From: Clostridia bacterium
GTDB taxonomy: Bacteria > Bacillota > Clostridia > Peptostreptococcales > Anaerovoracaceae
Assembly (NCBI GenBank): GCA_902363595.1
Contig: CABJAP010000003.1
Location: 62,001-126,000 of the forward strand
Reading direction: 5' to 3'
Length of the DNA stretch: 64,000 bases
This document shows, piece by piece, positions 1 to 7,619 of this stretch; position 1 is the first letter of the stretch, and each line of letters starts with the position of its first letter. The position numbers and the translations under genes are program-made. The notes under the pieces were generated by a model. The model was given only the letters and a program-made list of their open reading frames with translations. It was not told the DNA's origin and searched no databases.

Positions 1-85
1 TTTCAAAAAATATTTAATTGAGAGAAGGGAAGATTAGATGATCTATAAGCATTGATTCATGTGTAAAAATCATAGCATATTCAAA

Positions 86-637
86 TTATCCCTTTTTCTT
101 ATGAAGTTTTAAATCGATATTTTTCGCTGCCGCTGCATCCTGCAGTAATCCAGCAACAAATGCGCTTTTTTCTTTGAGTGTCAGTGTGTCCATATCAGGT
201 TTATGATTAATTTCATTAAGTACCGCTTGCAGGTCTTGTAGCTCCAACAGATTGACAGCTACACAAAAGAGTGTCTTTTTGCGGCCATCATTATAGCCTG
301 ACAAGAAAATCTCCAGGATTTTTGTTTTTTCTGCCTGCTCTGCATTATAAGCATCTATCCCGAATCGTTTGGCCTTTTCTATATCGGATTTTCGGTTTTG
401 GTGTGTTATAAATGAATCAAAATCGTCTATATGAGTGTATTTTCCGCAAGGGTATTCGCTGCATTGGAAACAGTATTCAATACCGCCATGCTCTATACTG
501 CACCTTGCGATTTTGCACGACTGATTTCCTTCACCGCCACCGCAGCCAGGGCAGTTTTTATTCAAAAACATGGGGCAAAGCCCACAATTCAGCCCACATA
601 GGGCAAATAATTGATTTGGTCGGTTAAATCCTTTCAT
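86..637 (-). CDS. DUF3795 family cysteine-rich protein
   Basis: A protein of 183 residues whose N-terminal third carries the cysteine pattern of DUF3795: CGLNCGLCP, then CPGCGG, then more cysteines ending in CFQCSEYPC. The spacing suggests a bound metal or Fe-S cluster, but the family's function is unknown. The C-terminal half is helical and charged and ends in a lysine-rich tail. A good ribosome site (GGAGG) precedes the ATG. A second, shorter DUF3795 protein lies at 3404-3745, so the region holds two divergent copies. The family call is firm; no role can be assigned. Confidence 0.8.
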   Translation of the reverse strand: MKGFNRPNQLFALCGLNCGLCPMFLNKNCPGCGGGEGNQSCKIARCSIEHGGIEYCFQCSEYPCGKYTHIDDFDSFITHQNRKSDIEKAKRFGIDAYNAEQAEKTKILEIFLSGYNDGRKKTLFCVAVNLLELQDLQAVLNEINHKPDMDTLTLKEKSAFVAGLLQDAAAAKNIDLKLHKKKG

Positions 638-721
638 GGAGCCTCCTTAAACAGCCCGCCTGCAAATATTCAAGACAAGCTCTGAGAATACTCGACATAG
701 CAAAACAGAAAATTTGAAAAC

Positions 722-943
722 TTAAAACTCATATCTTGTACCATGCGAGAGCAACAGGCCATCTGTTAATTCCACACGCAGAATGATAGTGTTTTCATCG
801 TCAAAATCAGTATGGCCGTTATCGATCCATTCTGCAAAGACCTTTTTCGGCTTTTCAGCAATCACACAATTCTCTTTTTTTCTGAAACAACCCAGGCTAA
901 CACCTTTCCCCTCATTCAAACTCTTTGCCTCCATTGGCTTCAA
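722..943 (-). CDS. small hypothetical protein, possibly a fragment
   Basis: An open frame of 73 residues starting with TTG directly after an in-frame TAG. The body (residues 20-73) is rich in acidic and beta-type residues and looks like a real protein domain end. No motif is recognised. The upstream bases contain short protein-like stretches in another frame that end in stops, so this may be the 3' part of a degraded gene. Support is weak. Confidence 0.35.
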   Translation of the reverse strand: MKPMEAKSLNEGKGVSLGCFRKKENCVIAEKPKKVFAEWIDNGHTDFDDENTIILRVELTDGLLLSHGTRYEF

Positions 944-1003
944 CTACCCGGTTACAAAACTTCCATAGAGTTATTGCAAACGGGAAGTTATCGCTCTATC
1001 AAA

Positions 1004-1441
1004 TCAATCATTGAGAGCAAAAAGATAGGCATAGATACTTTCTTCATAGCCCTGTTCGCATCTTTTCATACATCTAAGAACAGGCCAGATAACAGTCTCA
1101 TTTCTTAACTTAACAGAAATATTTATTTCTCCTTGTGGGTCGCTGTCATCAGTAATCCATTCGCCACCGTATAGTTTAATAGCCGTTTCACCGATATATG
1201 AAGCTAAACTGAATAAAATCGTACCGCGATTTTTTGAAAGCAACCCTGTTTCGCCACTCTGCTCATCAAAAAATCTGTCAATTTCTTTCATGCTTTCTAA
1301 AGAATAATCAGCTTTATAGCCGGACGAGTTTAACGCTTTTACCACCCAATCTGAAGCTAAATGAATATCTTTTTCGAGCGTATTATTACTTTTTTTCTTG
1401 CTGCCATTATCTTTCTTTAAAATTTTATTGAGAAATCCCAT
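1004..1441 (-). CDS. hypothetical cytosolic protein
   Basis: A protein of 145 residues when started at the ATG at 1441, which has GGAG eight bases upstream; an in-frame GTG three codons earlier is less well placed. The N-terminus is lysine and asparagine rich. A soluble alpha/beta body follows, ending in EESIYAYLFALND. No signal peptide or membrane segment is present. Its size, charge and lone position resemble small immunity-like accessory proteins, but I do not recognise the family and give no function. Confidence 0.6.
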   Translation of the reverse strand: MGFLNKILKKDNGSKKKSNNTLEKDIHLASDWVVKALNSSGYKADYSLESMKEIDRFFDEQSGETGLLSKNRGTILFSLASYIGETAIKLYGGEWITDDSDPQGEINISVKLRNETVIWPVLRCMKRCEQGYEESIYAYLFALND

Positions 1442-1600
1442 ATTGACCACTCCATCCCGATTTGTCGCTTTTACTTCCCAGTATATTCATAAGCAGAAAT
1501 CAGCTTTTCAATCTTTATTTATTGTATCTATTATAATCTCAATCGCTTTATTTCCAAAATTGATTTTTCGTTTTGGAATTCCTGATAAACAAATTTATAT

Positions 1601-2320
1601 TCAAATGGAATTTCGTATTTTCTTTACATTTCTGTTCATAAGATGACGTCCTAAATTTCTATACGCAAATGCCTTTATAACAGATATTTCCTGCCGATGC
1701 TCTTTCAGCAAATCATCCGGACAGTCATATATTCCAAAATCCTGATTGATACCTTCACTTTGTATATAGGTGTTATTCCCGTCAAAATCAATGACAGGAT
1801 GCTGAAAGTCTTTTACGGCAACGCCATAGCCGCAGAATGCCCCGACACAATCACTGTGTACCTGCTGTAATTTAGAGAAATATTTGTTGTCTAAAATAAA
1901 TGCCTCCAATTCATACCAAATATCTTCAAAGAATACTTCTACCCAACTATGCAATACATTCTTTGGAGCTGACCTGTAAACCAATCCTGTCATTGCCCCT
2001 TTTTGCAGTTTCTTGTCAATCGTAAATCCATGTACCCTGCATGGAATATTGCAGGCTCTGAGCAGCGCCATAAACAGAGTGCCTTTTGTATTACACTGAC
2101 CGTAACCGTCAGCAAGAACTTTGGATGCGGGAATACTGTCGTCTATGTTATATCCAAATAAGATTTCATCCCTCACATAGTTATAGATTGCCTTTATACA
2201 ATCAAAATCAGATAATTCCAACCAGCCTCTGTTTTGTATTAACTTCTGAATATGGGAATCTGAATAATCAAGCATACTCGTTTCTTGTATGTATCTATCC
2301 ACTTCATTATATCCTTTCAT
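1601..2320 (-). CDS. transglutaminase-like cysteine protease-fold protein
   Basis: A protein of 239 residues with the transglutaminase-core triad in order: Cys in LADGYGQCNTKG (about residue 76), His in VLHSWVEVF (about 124), and an acidic residue in WYELEAFILD (about 137). There is no signal peptide, so it is cytosolic. Family members can be peptidases, peptide-modifying enzymes or deamidases; the substrate is unknown. The gene stands alone with no clear operon partner. The fold call is strong, the activity is inferred. Confidence 0.75.
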   Translation of the reverse strand: MKGYNEVDRYIQETSMLDYSDSHIQKLIQNRGWLELSDFDCIKAIYNYVRDEILFGYNIDDSIPASKVLADGYGQCNTKGTLFMALLRACNIPCRVHGFTIDKKLQKGAMTGLVYRSAPKNVLHSWVEVFFEDIWYELEAFILDNKYFSKLQQVHSDCVGAFCGYGVAVKDFQHPVIDFDGNNTYIQSEGINQDFGIYDCPDDLLKEHRQEISVIKAFAYRNLGRHLMNRNVKKIRNSI

Positions 2321-2456
2321 AGACGTGTGACTCTTTGATAATGTATTCTTATGTCCGAAAAACTAAAAGTCATTTCTTTTTTGTCTTTTATAAATCAGTT
2401 GTTATTCCACATATACTAATATCTCCATCAGACTGGAATCTTTATCAATATTATCG

Positions 2457-2708
2457 TTATTCGACAATACGAATGCTATAAACATTAGTAATCTGTGCAG
2501 GAAATGATTCTGCGATTGAACCGTCATATTCAATTCCCAAAACATCTCCGACTTCCGGCTCCGGTGAAAGATTCATATTTGTCATAGGGACTGTTATCTG
2601 GTTTGCACTTTTCAATTCTGTACTTCCGTCAACAGGATCGACAAGGTAATAGCCATCACGTATTTCTAATATAGTCGCTTGAAATGTGGCTTTTCCGTTT
2701 TCGTCCAC
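2457..2708 (-). CDS. DUF3221/YobA-like protein, apparently truncated at the 5' end
   Basis: A protein of 83 residues with the compact beta pattern of YobA-like extracytoplasmic proteins (ATILEIRDGYYLVDP near the start, GDVLGIEYDG later). The frame starts at a GTG with no ribosome site. Upstream codons read FQESNGKSD and are closed by a TGA just where a lipoprotein cysteine and signal peptide would be expected. The secretion signal therefore seems to have been lost, and this may be a remnant. The family call is moderate. Confidence 0.5.
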   Translation of the reverse strand: MDENGKATFQATILEIRDGYYLVDPVDGSTELKSANQITVPMTNMNLSPEPEVGDVLGIEYDGSIAESFPAQITNVYSIRIVE

Positions 2709-2832
2709 ATCTGATTTTCCATTACTTTCTTGAAATCATGCTTTTGTTGTTTCGTCATATCTTTATACCATCTCATATAAAAGCATCTCACAATTCCGGT
2801 TTTTCAATTCTATAAACAGGAACTTATAAGTA

Positions 2833-2994
2833 CTATTGACTTACTATTGGTTTTCCATCTTTGTCAAGCAAAGGGGTAAATCCTGCCGCATTTCCATTTC
2901 TATGAAAAACATAGTTTACGCCAGTCTGTGTATCAACCCAAATTTCAACCACATCAACAATTCCCTGCTGATAAATCTTTTTGAAACGTTCCAT
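2833..2994 (-). CDS. DUF6440 family small protein
   Basis: A protein of 53 residues beginning MERFKKIYQQG, followed by the family signature EIWVDTQTGVNYVFH and a C-terminal GFTPLLDKDGKPIVS. The ribosome site AAAGGAGGA sits a few bases before the ATG. DUF6440 proteins are widespread in clostridia and their role is unknown. It may be transcribed together with the gene at 3018-3356, which lies just upstream on the same strand. Confidence 0.75.
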   Translation of the reverse strand: MERFKKIYQQGIVDVVEIWVDTQTGVNYVFHRNGNAAGFTPLLDKDGKPIVSQ

Positions 2995-3017
2995 AAGTGT
3001 TCCTCCTTTAATTTGAT

Positions 3018-3356
3018 TTATTTACTGTTCCATATCATTTGACCGCCCAGATAAACGTTTTCTATCCCGTCTATATCAATGGATGTTTGGTATTGACCTT
3101 TTGAAAATAGAAAAGATACAAGCACTTTTTTTGCACTTATGAACATGTTATTTCCCTCTTGTTCAAATTTCCATCCTCTAAGAGCAACCGCAGATTCTTT
3201 TGCAGATACTTGCAACTCCAAAGTTGAGTCATTTTGCGTGATATTATATGCTAATTGTTCTCCATCAATCGGTTCTCCTATTACAAATAAATTTAACAAA
3301 ATGCACAATATAATAATACCTAAAGTTGCAATGCCTATCCCTATTTTTTTCTTCAC
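3018..3356 (-). CDS. membrane-anchored hypothetical protein
   Basis: Started at the GTG at 3356, which has GGAGG eight bases upstream, this is a protein of 112 residues. A longer ATG start adds 14 residues but lacks a site. Residues 2-25 form a signal anchor (two to three lysines, then a GIGIATLGIIILCILL core). The rest is a small exported beta-rich domain. It lies directly upstream of the DUF6440 gene. No family is recognised. Confidence 0.65.
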   Translation of the reverse strand: MKKKIGIGIATLGIIILCILLNLFVIGEPIDGEQLAYNITQNDSTLELQVSAKESAVALRGWKFEQEGNNMFISAKKVLVSFLFSKGQYQTSIDIDGIENVYLGGQMIWNSK

Positions 3357-3403
3357 AGTATGTTCCTCCATCAATCCCGATGAGTCTGTCTCTCTCATTT
3401 CAT

Positions 3404-3745
3404 TTAATTCTCTCCAACTCTCAGATTTTCCAACGCCTCAGCATTGTTGGAGATAACTGTTCCCACCGTCGGACAGATCTCTAGCTCTGGACAGTCGCCG
3501 CAAGTGGTTACCCCCTTTTTCAGCGCGCACTGGCGGATGGAGCAAAGGCTGTCGCAGAATACGGTTTTGACCCCGTCCACCCGGCATCCTTGGCAGTTGA
3601 TATGCTCCGGCAGAATGGGAGCATTGTTCAGCTCCGCCCACAACTTAGCGGTTTTCTCCCGCAGCGCCTGATCATCGTGGATCGTAGCCAGATAGGCGTC
3701 ACACTTTTCGCAATCCAGCCCGCAGTGTGCAATTCTATTTTTCAT
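3404..3745 (-). CDS. DUF3795 family protein
   Basis: A protein of 113 residues with about ten cysteines in the DUF3795 arrangement: CGLDCEKCDAY at the start, CQGCR in the middle, and CSIRQCALKKG-TCGDCPELEIC near the end. A metal or Fe-S site is likely from the pattern. It is shorter than the DUF3795 protein at 86-637, and its bases are distinctly more GC-rich than its neighbours, which suggests a separate origin. Confidence 0.8.
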   Translation of the reverse strand: MKNRIAHCGLDCEKCDAYLATIHDDQALREKTAKLWAELNNAPILPEHINCQGCRVDGVKTVFCDSLCSIRQCALKKGVTTCGDCPELEICPTVGTVISNNAEALENLRVGEN

Positions 3746-3809
3746 AAGTACGTACCTCCCTTAACCGAAATTTATTTTTCTGCTGTGTTATTCGCCGACA
3801 AGCGGGAAT

Positions 3810-4214
3810 TTATCTTTCATCTTTCTTTGCTAAAGAAGCAATCGCAAGACATGCCAGCCCTATTCCCAGCATCGCCATTCCAGAATCAACTTCTAACTCT
3901 TTCAATATGGACAAAACTACAACTCCGACACCCATAGCAAGTGCTACTGCTTTCATTATCATATGAATCATCGGCGTAAAATCTTTCTTTTTTTCATTTT
4001 GTGACTCTGCCTTACACTGCATCAGTTCATCCACACTGATATCAAAGACTTCTGCCAGTTTTGGCAAAGTACTTACATCAGGACAAGCAAGATCTCTTTC
4101 CCATTTTGAAACAGCTTTATCTGTTACACCCATTTTTTCAGCAAGTTCAATCTGTGTCATCCTTTTTTCTTTTCTCAATGATGCAATCATCATTCCAAGA
4201 GTTTTTTTACTCAT
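3810..4214 (-). CDS. XRE-family regulator with C-terminal membrane segments
   Basis: A protein of 134 residues. An N-terminal helix-turn-helix (residues 6-60, with the recognition part MGVTDKAVSKWERD) is followed by a linker and two hydrophobic stretches (MIMKAVALAMGVGVVVLSI and MAMLGIGLACLAIASLA). This layout is common for clostridial XRE regulators that sit at the membrane. Target genes are unknown. The adjacent VOC and DUF3795 genes are the nearest candidates. Confidence 0.8.
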   Translation of the reverse strand: MSKKTLGMMIASLRKEKRMTQIELAEKMGVTDKAVSKWERDLACPDVSTLPKLAEVFDISVDELMQCKAESQNEKKKDFTPMIHMIMKAVALAMGVGVVVLSILKELEVDSGMAMLGIGLACLAIASLAKKDER

Positions 4215-4374
4215 TTATTTTTGCCCTCTTTCTTTTTTTGATGCCTGCATTGTACCGCTTCTTCCCTGATTATACAACCGACCAACAGTTTAATTAGATA
4301 AACCTTTGGTTTAGCTGTTTTTTCACGCAGTTTATGACATGCAAACGCCAATTTGTTTATTCGCCTACCGTGCA

Positions 4375-4839
4375 TTAACTATTCAGAAGTTTCGTTAAGT
4401 CCTCTATGGAAGTATCCATTTTCACAGAGACTTCTTCCATTGTCATGCCGGAAGCAAGAAAACGCTTTATCACCATTTTCATATCCTCGCCAACCTCAAT
4501 GATGTGTCCGTCCAAATCGTAAAACCGGAGCACCCGCTGGCCCCAGCTATGCTCAATCACTTCTCCCAGATATTCAATATCCGGGTATTCTTTCAACTTG
4601 TTCAAAAAACCGTCAAAGTCCTGTTCCTCAAAGACAATTTCCGCATTGTTGGATTTCTTTAATATCTTTTCTTTTGGCAGATCTACAAGCCAGTCAAAAT
4701 CCTGCTGCAATGCCAGGCCGCAGGTAAAAGCAACGTTTCTGCCGTAATCCTGGAATACCTCTAATCCAAACAAATCCTCATAAAATTTTCTTGCGGCGTT
4801 AATGTCGGCCACCGATATAAGCATACATACATGTTTCAT
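4375..4839 (-). CDS. VOC superfamily (glyoxalase/bleomycin-resistance fold) protein
   Basis: A protein of 154 residues with paired beta-alpha-beta-beta-beta modules. The N-terminus reads SVADINAARKFYEDLFGLEV. The metal-ligand region RFYDLDGHIIEVGEDM has the typical D-GH-IEVGE of this fold. The last 35 residues add a helical tail not part of the core. Members are dioxygenases, glyoxalases or drug-binding proteins; the substrate cannot be told. Confidence 0.8.
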   Translation of the reverse strand: MKHVCMLISVADINAARKFYEDLFGLEVFQDYGRNVAFTCGLALQQDFDWLVDLPKEKILKKSNNAEIVFEEQDFDGFLNKLKEYPDIEYLGEVIEHSWGQRVLRFYDLDGHIIEVGEDMKMVIKRFLASGMTMEEVSVKMDTSIEDLTKLLNS

Positions 4840-4978
4840 GCAAATACTCCTTTCAAACTGTGGTTTCCCATTTTCACAAAAGGTTATCTATCATTATCTG
4901 TAAGTCCAACCGAATTTGTCACTGGCCTTTATGGGTGAACATTTATTATACCATAGAGCAGCCTGTATCTCCACATTT

Positions 4979-5494
4979 TCATATCCGGTTTTGTCCAAGA
5001 TTTGTCCTGTTTTTGTCCAAGATTAACCCTACGGGTATTTCCCGCAGTTCCTTCCGAAATTGATGCGCATAACGGATGGTCTTAACTGTACCGCCTTTTT
5101 CCCGTCCGTCATATACCGCGATTACACGGTCTGCATGTTCCACCATGTAGCGGTTGCGTTTGGAATAGACGTTGGGCCTGTATTCTTCCTGAATTATGAT
5201 AACCTCCGCACAGGCATCCAGCAGGGCGTTTGTGTGTTCCCTCTGGCACAGGCTATCCTTCCGTTTCCGGTATGGAAGCACCGCGATCAGCTTCAAATCT
5301 GGATTTTTATTCTGCAGCTCCAGAATCGTCTCCGCAAAGTATTGATCCACGCCATCCGCAAAGCCAGAGAGAAAGATAGTGAAACCATCGTTCACTGCTT
5401 TTTCGATTTCTCGGCGAAGAGCCTCTTTTACATGGGCTGTTTCCTCAGCAGGTATATCTCTGTGTCCTGTGACACAGCAAGTCTTTCCTTCCAT
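4979..5494 (-). CDS. SLOG domain protein (DUF1273, YpsA-like)
   Basis: A protein of 171 residues that begins with CCVTGHRDIP and carries the Rossmann-like glycine turn LSGFADGVDQYFAE. It continues with ADRVIAVYDGREKGGTVKTIRYA, the nucleotide-binding region of SLOG proteins. SLOG domains bind nucleotides or nucleotide-derived ligands and occur in cell-division and defence contexts. The gene is divergent from the XRE regulator at 5643, and the two share a 150-base intergenic promoter region. Confidence 0.8.
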   Translation of the reverse strand: MEGKTCCVTGHRDIPAEETAHVKEALRREIEKAVNDGFTIFLSGFADGVDQYFAETILELQNKNPDLKLIAVLPYRKRKDSLCQREHTNALLDACAEVIIIQEEYRPNVYSKRNRYMVEHADRVIAVYDGREKGGTVKTIRYAHQFRKELREIPVGLILDKNRTNLGQNRI

Positions 5495-5642
5495 CAGGTT
5501 CCTCCGAATAATAGATTTGTTTTTGTATCTCCTATTATTATAATAGATTTATTTTTTTAAGTCAACGCAAACACCCTTTTTTAATTTGTGAATAATGCGT
5601 CCGCGTGAGGTACAATCTATTATAGAATGGGAGGTGAGGGTG

Positions 5643-5957
5643 ATGTATGAAGAATTCGTCCCGGAACGGCTGGCAAAGCTGAGATTACAAAAGGGTGTAT
5701 CTGCACGCGACATGTCATTGTCGTTGGGGCAAGCGAACAACTACATCAATAACATCGAAAACAAAAAATCACTTCCTGCCATGCAGTCCTTCTTTTATAT
5801 CTGCGAATATCTCGGCGTAACGCCGAAGGAATTCTTTGACGAAGAAAACCTTTATCCAGAAACCTTGCAGGAATTTATTGCAGAGGCAAAGAAACTGGAT
5901 TCCAAATCAATGACATATATCCTCGGCATTATGAAAGAATTGAACAGCAAGAAGTAA
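5643..5957 (+). CDS. XRE-family transcriptional regulator
   Basis: A protein of 104 residues starting MYEEFVPERLAKLR. The ATG at 5643 has GGGAGGTGAG just upstream; a longer in-frame start at 5595 lacks a site. The helix-turn-helix spans about residues 9-65 (LGQANNYINNIENKKSLP), and the tail is helical. It is the only rightward gene in the first 16 kb and lies next to the ICE cargo, so it could be an ICE or cargo regulator; that is an inference. Confidence 0.8.
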   Translation: MYEEFVPERLAKLRLQKGVSARDMSLSLGQANNYINNIENKKSLPAMQSFFYICEYLGVTPKEFFDEENLYPETLQEFIAEAKKLDSKSMTYILGIMKELNSKK

Positions 5958-5986
5958 AGCGGTCACGGAAAATGACCGCTTTCTTC
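5956..5986 (+). terminator. rho-independent terminator after the XRE gene
   Basis: The arms AAAGCGGTCA (5956-5965) and TGACCGCTTT (5973-5982) form a perfect 10-bp stem with a seven-base loop. A T-rich run follows. It overlaps the XRE stop codon. Confidence 0.85.
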
Positions 5987-6044
5987 TTATTATTTCCCAT
6001 ACTGTCCTAAATTAAGTCTGGAAACGCTCTATATTTATCCTGAT

Positions 6045-6458
6045 TTATACCCCGGTACTCCCAAAGCCTCCGGTTCCACGCTCCGCACCCAAATCCGTTA
6101 CAAAATCTGCAATCACAACAGGAGTAATTACAAGCTGCCCTATCCGCGTTCCTTTGGAAAGTTCCTGCGGTTTGCTGCTTACATTACTGATAATGGCATG
6201 GATTTCCCCACGGTAGCCGGAATCCACAGGAGGCAGCTCACAGACCAGCCCCTTTATTGCCATGCTGGTGCGGGGAAATACGAAGCCAGCGTACCCGTCC
6301 GGCACTTCAATCCCGAACCCAAGCGGGACCTTTGCGATTTCTCCCGGCTGCAAGGTGCAGTCATAGGGCATATACACATCCGCACCGGCGTCATTCCCGT
6401 GCGGACGGAAAGGGCGGCGGCTCTCCGGCACTCCAAAGTCAATCAATTTGATTTTCAT
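6045..6458 (-). CDS. dut: dUTP diphosphatase
   Basis: A trimeric-type dUTPase of 137 residues, hydrolysing dUTP to dUMP and pyrophosphate. All five motifs are visible: GNDAGADVY, PRTSMA, PPVDSGYRGE, GTRIGQLVI and the C-terminal ERGTGGFGSTGV. It overlaps the thyX-like gene by four bases (ATGA), so the two are translated together: Dut makes the dUMP that ThyX would methylate to dTMP. Such pairs occur on phages and conjugative elements. Confidence 0.93.
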   Translation of the reverse strand: MKIKLIDFGVPESRRPFRPHGNDAGADVYMPYDCTLQPGEIAKVPLGFGIEVPDGYAGFVFPRTSMAIKGLVCELPPVDSGYRGEIHAIISNVSSKPQELSKGTRIGQLVITPVVIADFVTDLGAERGTGGFGSTGV

Positions 6459-7222
6459 GCACCGCCTCCTTCCAAAAGTACCGGGTAGTCGTTTCTTAAA
6501 ATGTCCTCAGGTGTCATAGTTGCCGCCAGTTTCTGCCCACAGGTCATTTTTCCCTCCAGACATTTGTCCATCTGGCAGAACGGTCCGGTCTGGGAAGGGG
6601 AGAACAAAGCCGGGCTGAGTGCGTAAAGCTCCTCCCAGATTTTCAAGAGTACGATCCGGGTTTCGTCCGTATTGCGCCGGCATACCCGCTGGCCGATGAT
6701 GTGTTTCCACTGATAGGGCGTGGCGCTGATAATCAGCACATTCCGAAGGCCCTGGGGTGTGGCATAGCCCGCCGCGTCATGGCCGATTCCTGCGCTGCAC
6801 AGCTTTTCGTAACAGTCCATGCCCTCGTGACAGCTTTTTAAGTATAGTTCCCGGACTGCGGCCGGGGCGGTTAAAATCTCATAGGGTACCGCAAAATCCG
6901 CCTGTCCCGTATAATTGCTGTATTGCAAAGAAGCACTCATAAACTTTACTTCGTTCTGGTGCCTGGTGATCTGTGCCAGAAAACGTCTGCTTGCCCCTAC
7001 AACGGCCACAGTGATCACCGCAAATTTTTGGACCGTGGGGTGAGGGAGGCTGCTGATGGCCGCCACGGTATTCTCGCTGAATGACTTTTCATAGAGTGCC
7101 AGCAGATCATCCATCGTGGCGATCTTATGCCCCCGCTGGGTAAGCCGCGCTGCAAAAACCATGTTTTTCTCGGCCTCGGCAACCGCCTGGCAGTTCAATA
7201 TTTTTACTTCAATTCGGTTGAT
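6455..7222 (-). CDS. thyX: divergent flavin-dependent thymidylate synthase
   Basis: A ThyX-type protein (dUMP to dTMP using FAD, NADPH and methylene-THF). The C-terminal region LRNVLIISATPYQWKHIIGQRV-R matches the ThyX substrate-binding helix. The usual RHRxxS signature is altered to RHQNEVKFMSASLQYSNY. Protein-like sequence (NRIEVKILNC, the usual first strand) extends upstream of the first TTG at 7198. The only well-spaced start after AAAGGAGGG (7231-7239) is an ATC at 7222. The start is therefore uncertain: 7198 is the conservative choice. Confidence 0.75.
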   Translation of the reverse strand: MNRIEVKILNCQAVAEAEKNMVFAARLTQRGHKIATMDDLLALYEKSFSENTVAAISSLPHPTVQKFAVITVAVVGASRRFLAQITRHQNEVKFMSASLQYSNYTGQADFAVPYEILTAPAAVRELYLKSCHEGMDCYEKLCSAGIGHDAAGYATPQGLRNVLIISATPYQWKHIIGQRVCRRNTDETRIVLLKIWEELYALSPALFSPSQTGPFCQMDKCLEGKMTCGQKLAATMTPEDILRNDYPVLLEGGGA

Positions 7223-7535
7223 TGGTATGTCCCTCCTTTACAATGGCTTTCAGTAAAAACAGATAGTTTAAGCTGTCTGTAATCTTTTCGTCCCATGTGC
7301 CTATGTCATAGCTCGCACCATCGTCAAAGCACATGTCATATAGGGAAACGATATGCTTCGCCAGCATCCCGGCAAGTGCACGTTCCGGCGTGGTGTGCTG
7401 CAAAGCTGCCGCCGCCTTAAAAGCCCCCAGCCGGTCCGTATCGTCCCCGGTATATTCTTTGGTTTTTCGTTGCAGGATTTCTCTGCATAGCGCCACCTGT
7501 TCGTCAAAGGCAGCATTGACTTCCTTTTGTGTAAT
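7209..7535 (-). CDS. phage/ICE-type protein of the dut-thyX cassette, function unknown
   Basis: A small acidic helical protein with the core EILQRKTKEYTGDDTDRLGAFKAAAALQ followed by an AKHIVSLYDM helix. I have the impression of similar proteins next to phage nucleotide-metabolism genes but cannot name the family. The first standard start (GTG, 7496) lies inside the conserved helix and has no ribosome site. The well-placed start after AAGGAGG is an ATT at 7535, giving 108 residues. It ends within the thyX start region, so the genes are tightly coupled. Confidence 0.6.
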   Translation of the reverse strand: MTQKEVNAAFDEQVALCREILQRKTKEYTGDDTDRLGAFKAAAALQHTTPERALAGMLAKHIVSLYDMCFDDGASYDIGTWDEKITDSLNYLFLLKAIVKEGHTNQPN

Positions 7536-7553
7536 GTGACATTCCTCCTTTTT

Positions 7554-7597
7554 GAAAACAGAAAGCCGGCTATCCTAAAGCATCTTAGAATAGCCGG
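7554..7597 (-). terminator. terminator between abiE and the thyX-dut cassette
   Basis: The arms GCCGGCTAT (7564-7572) and ATAGCCGGC (7589-7597) are perfect, and the stem extends further through an imperfect inner part. On the minus strand it is followed by TTTCTGTTTTC. It ends transcription from the AbiE operon and separates it from the downstream cassette. Confidence 0.8.
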
Positions 7598-7619
7598 CAA
7601 ATAAATGGTTATGTAGTTG

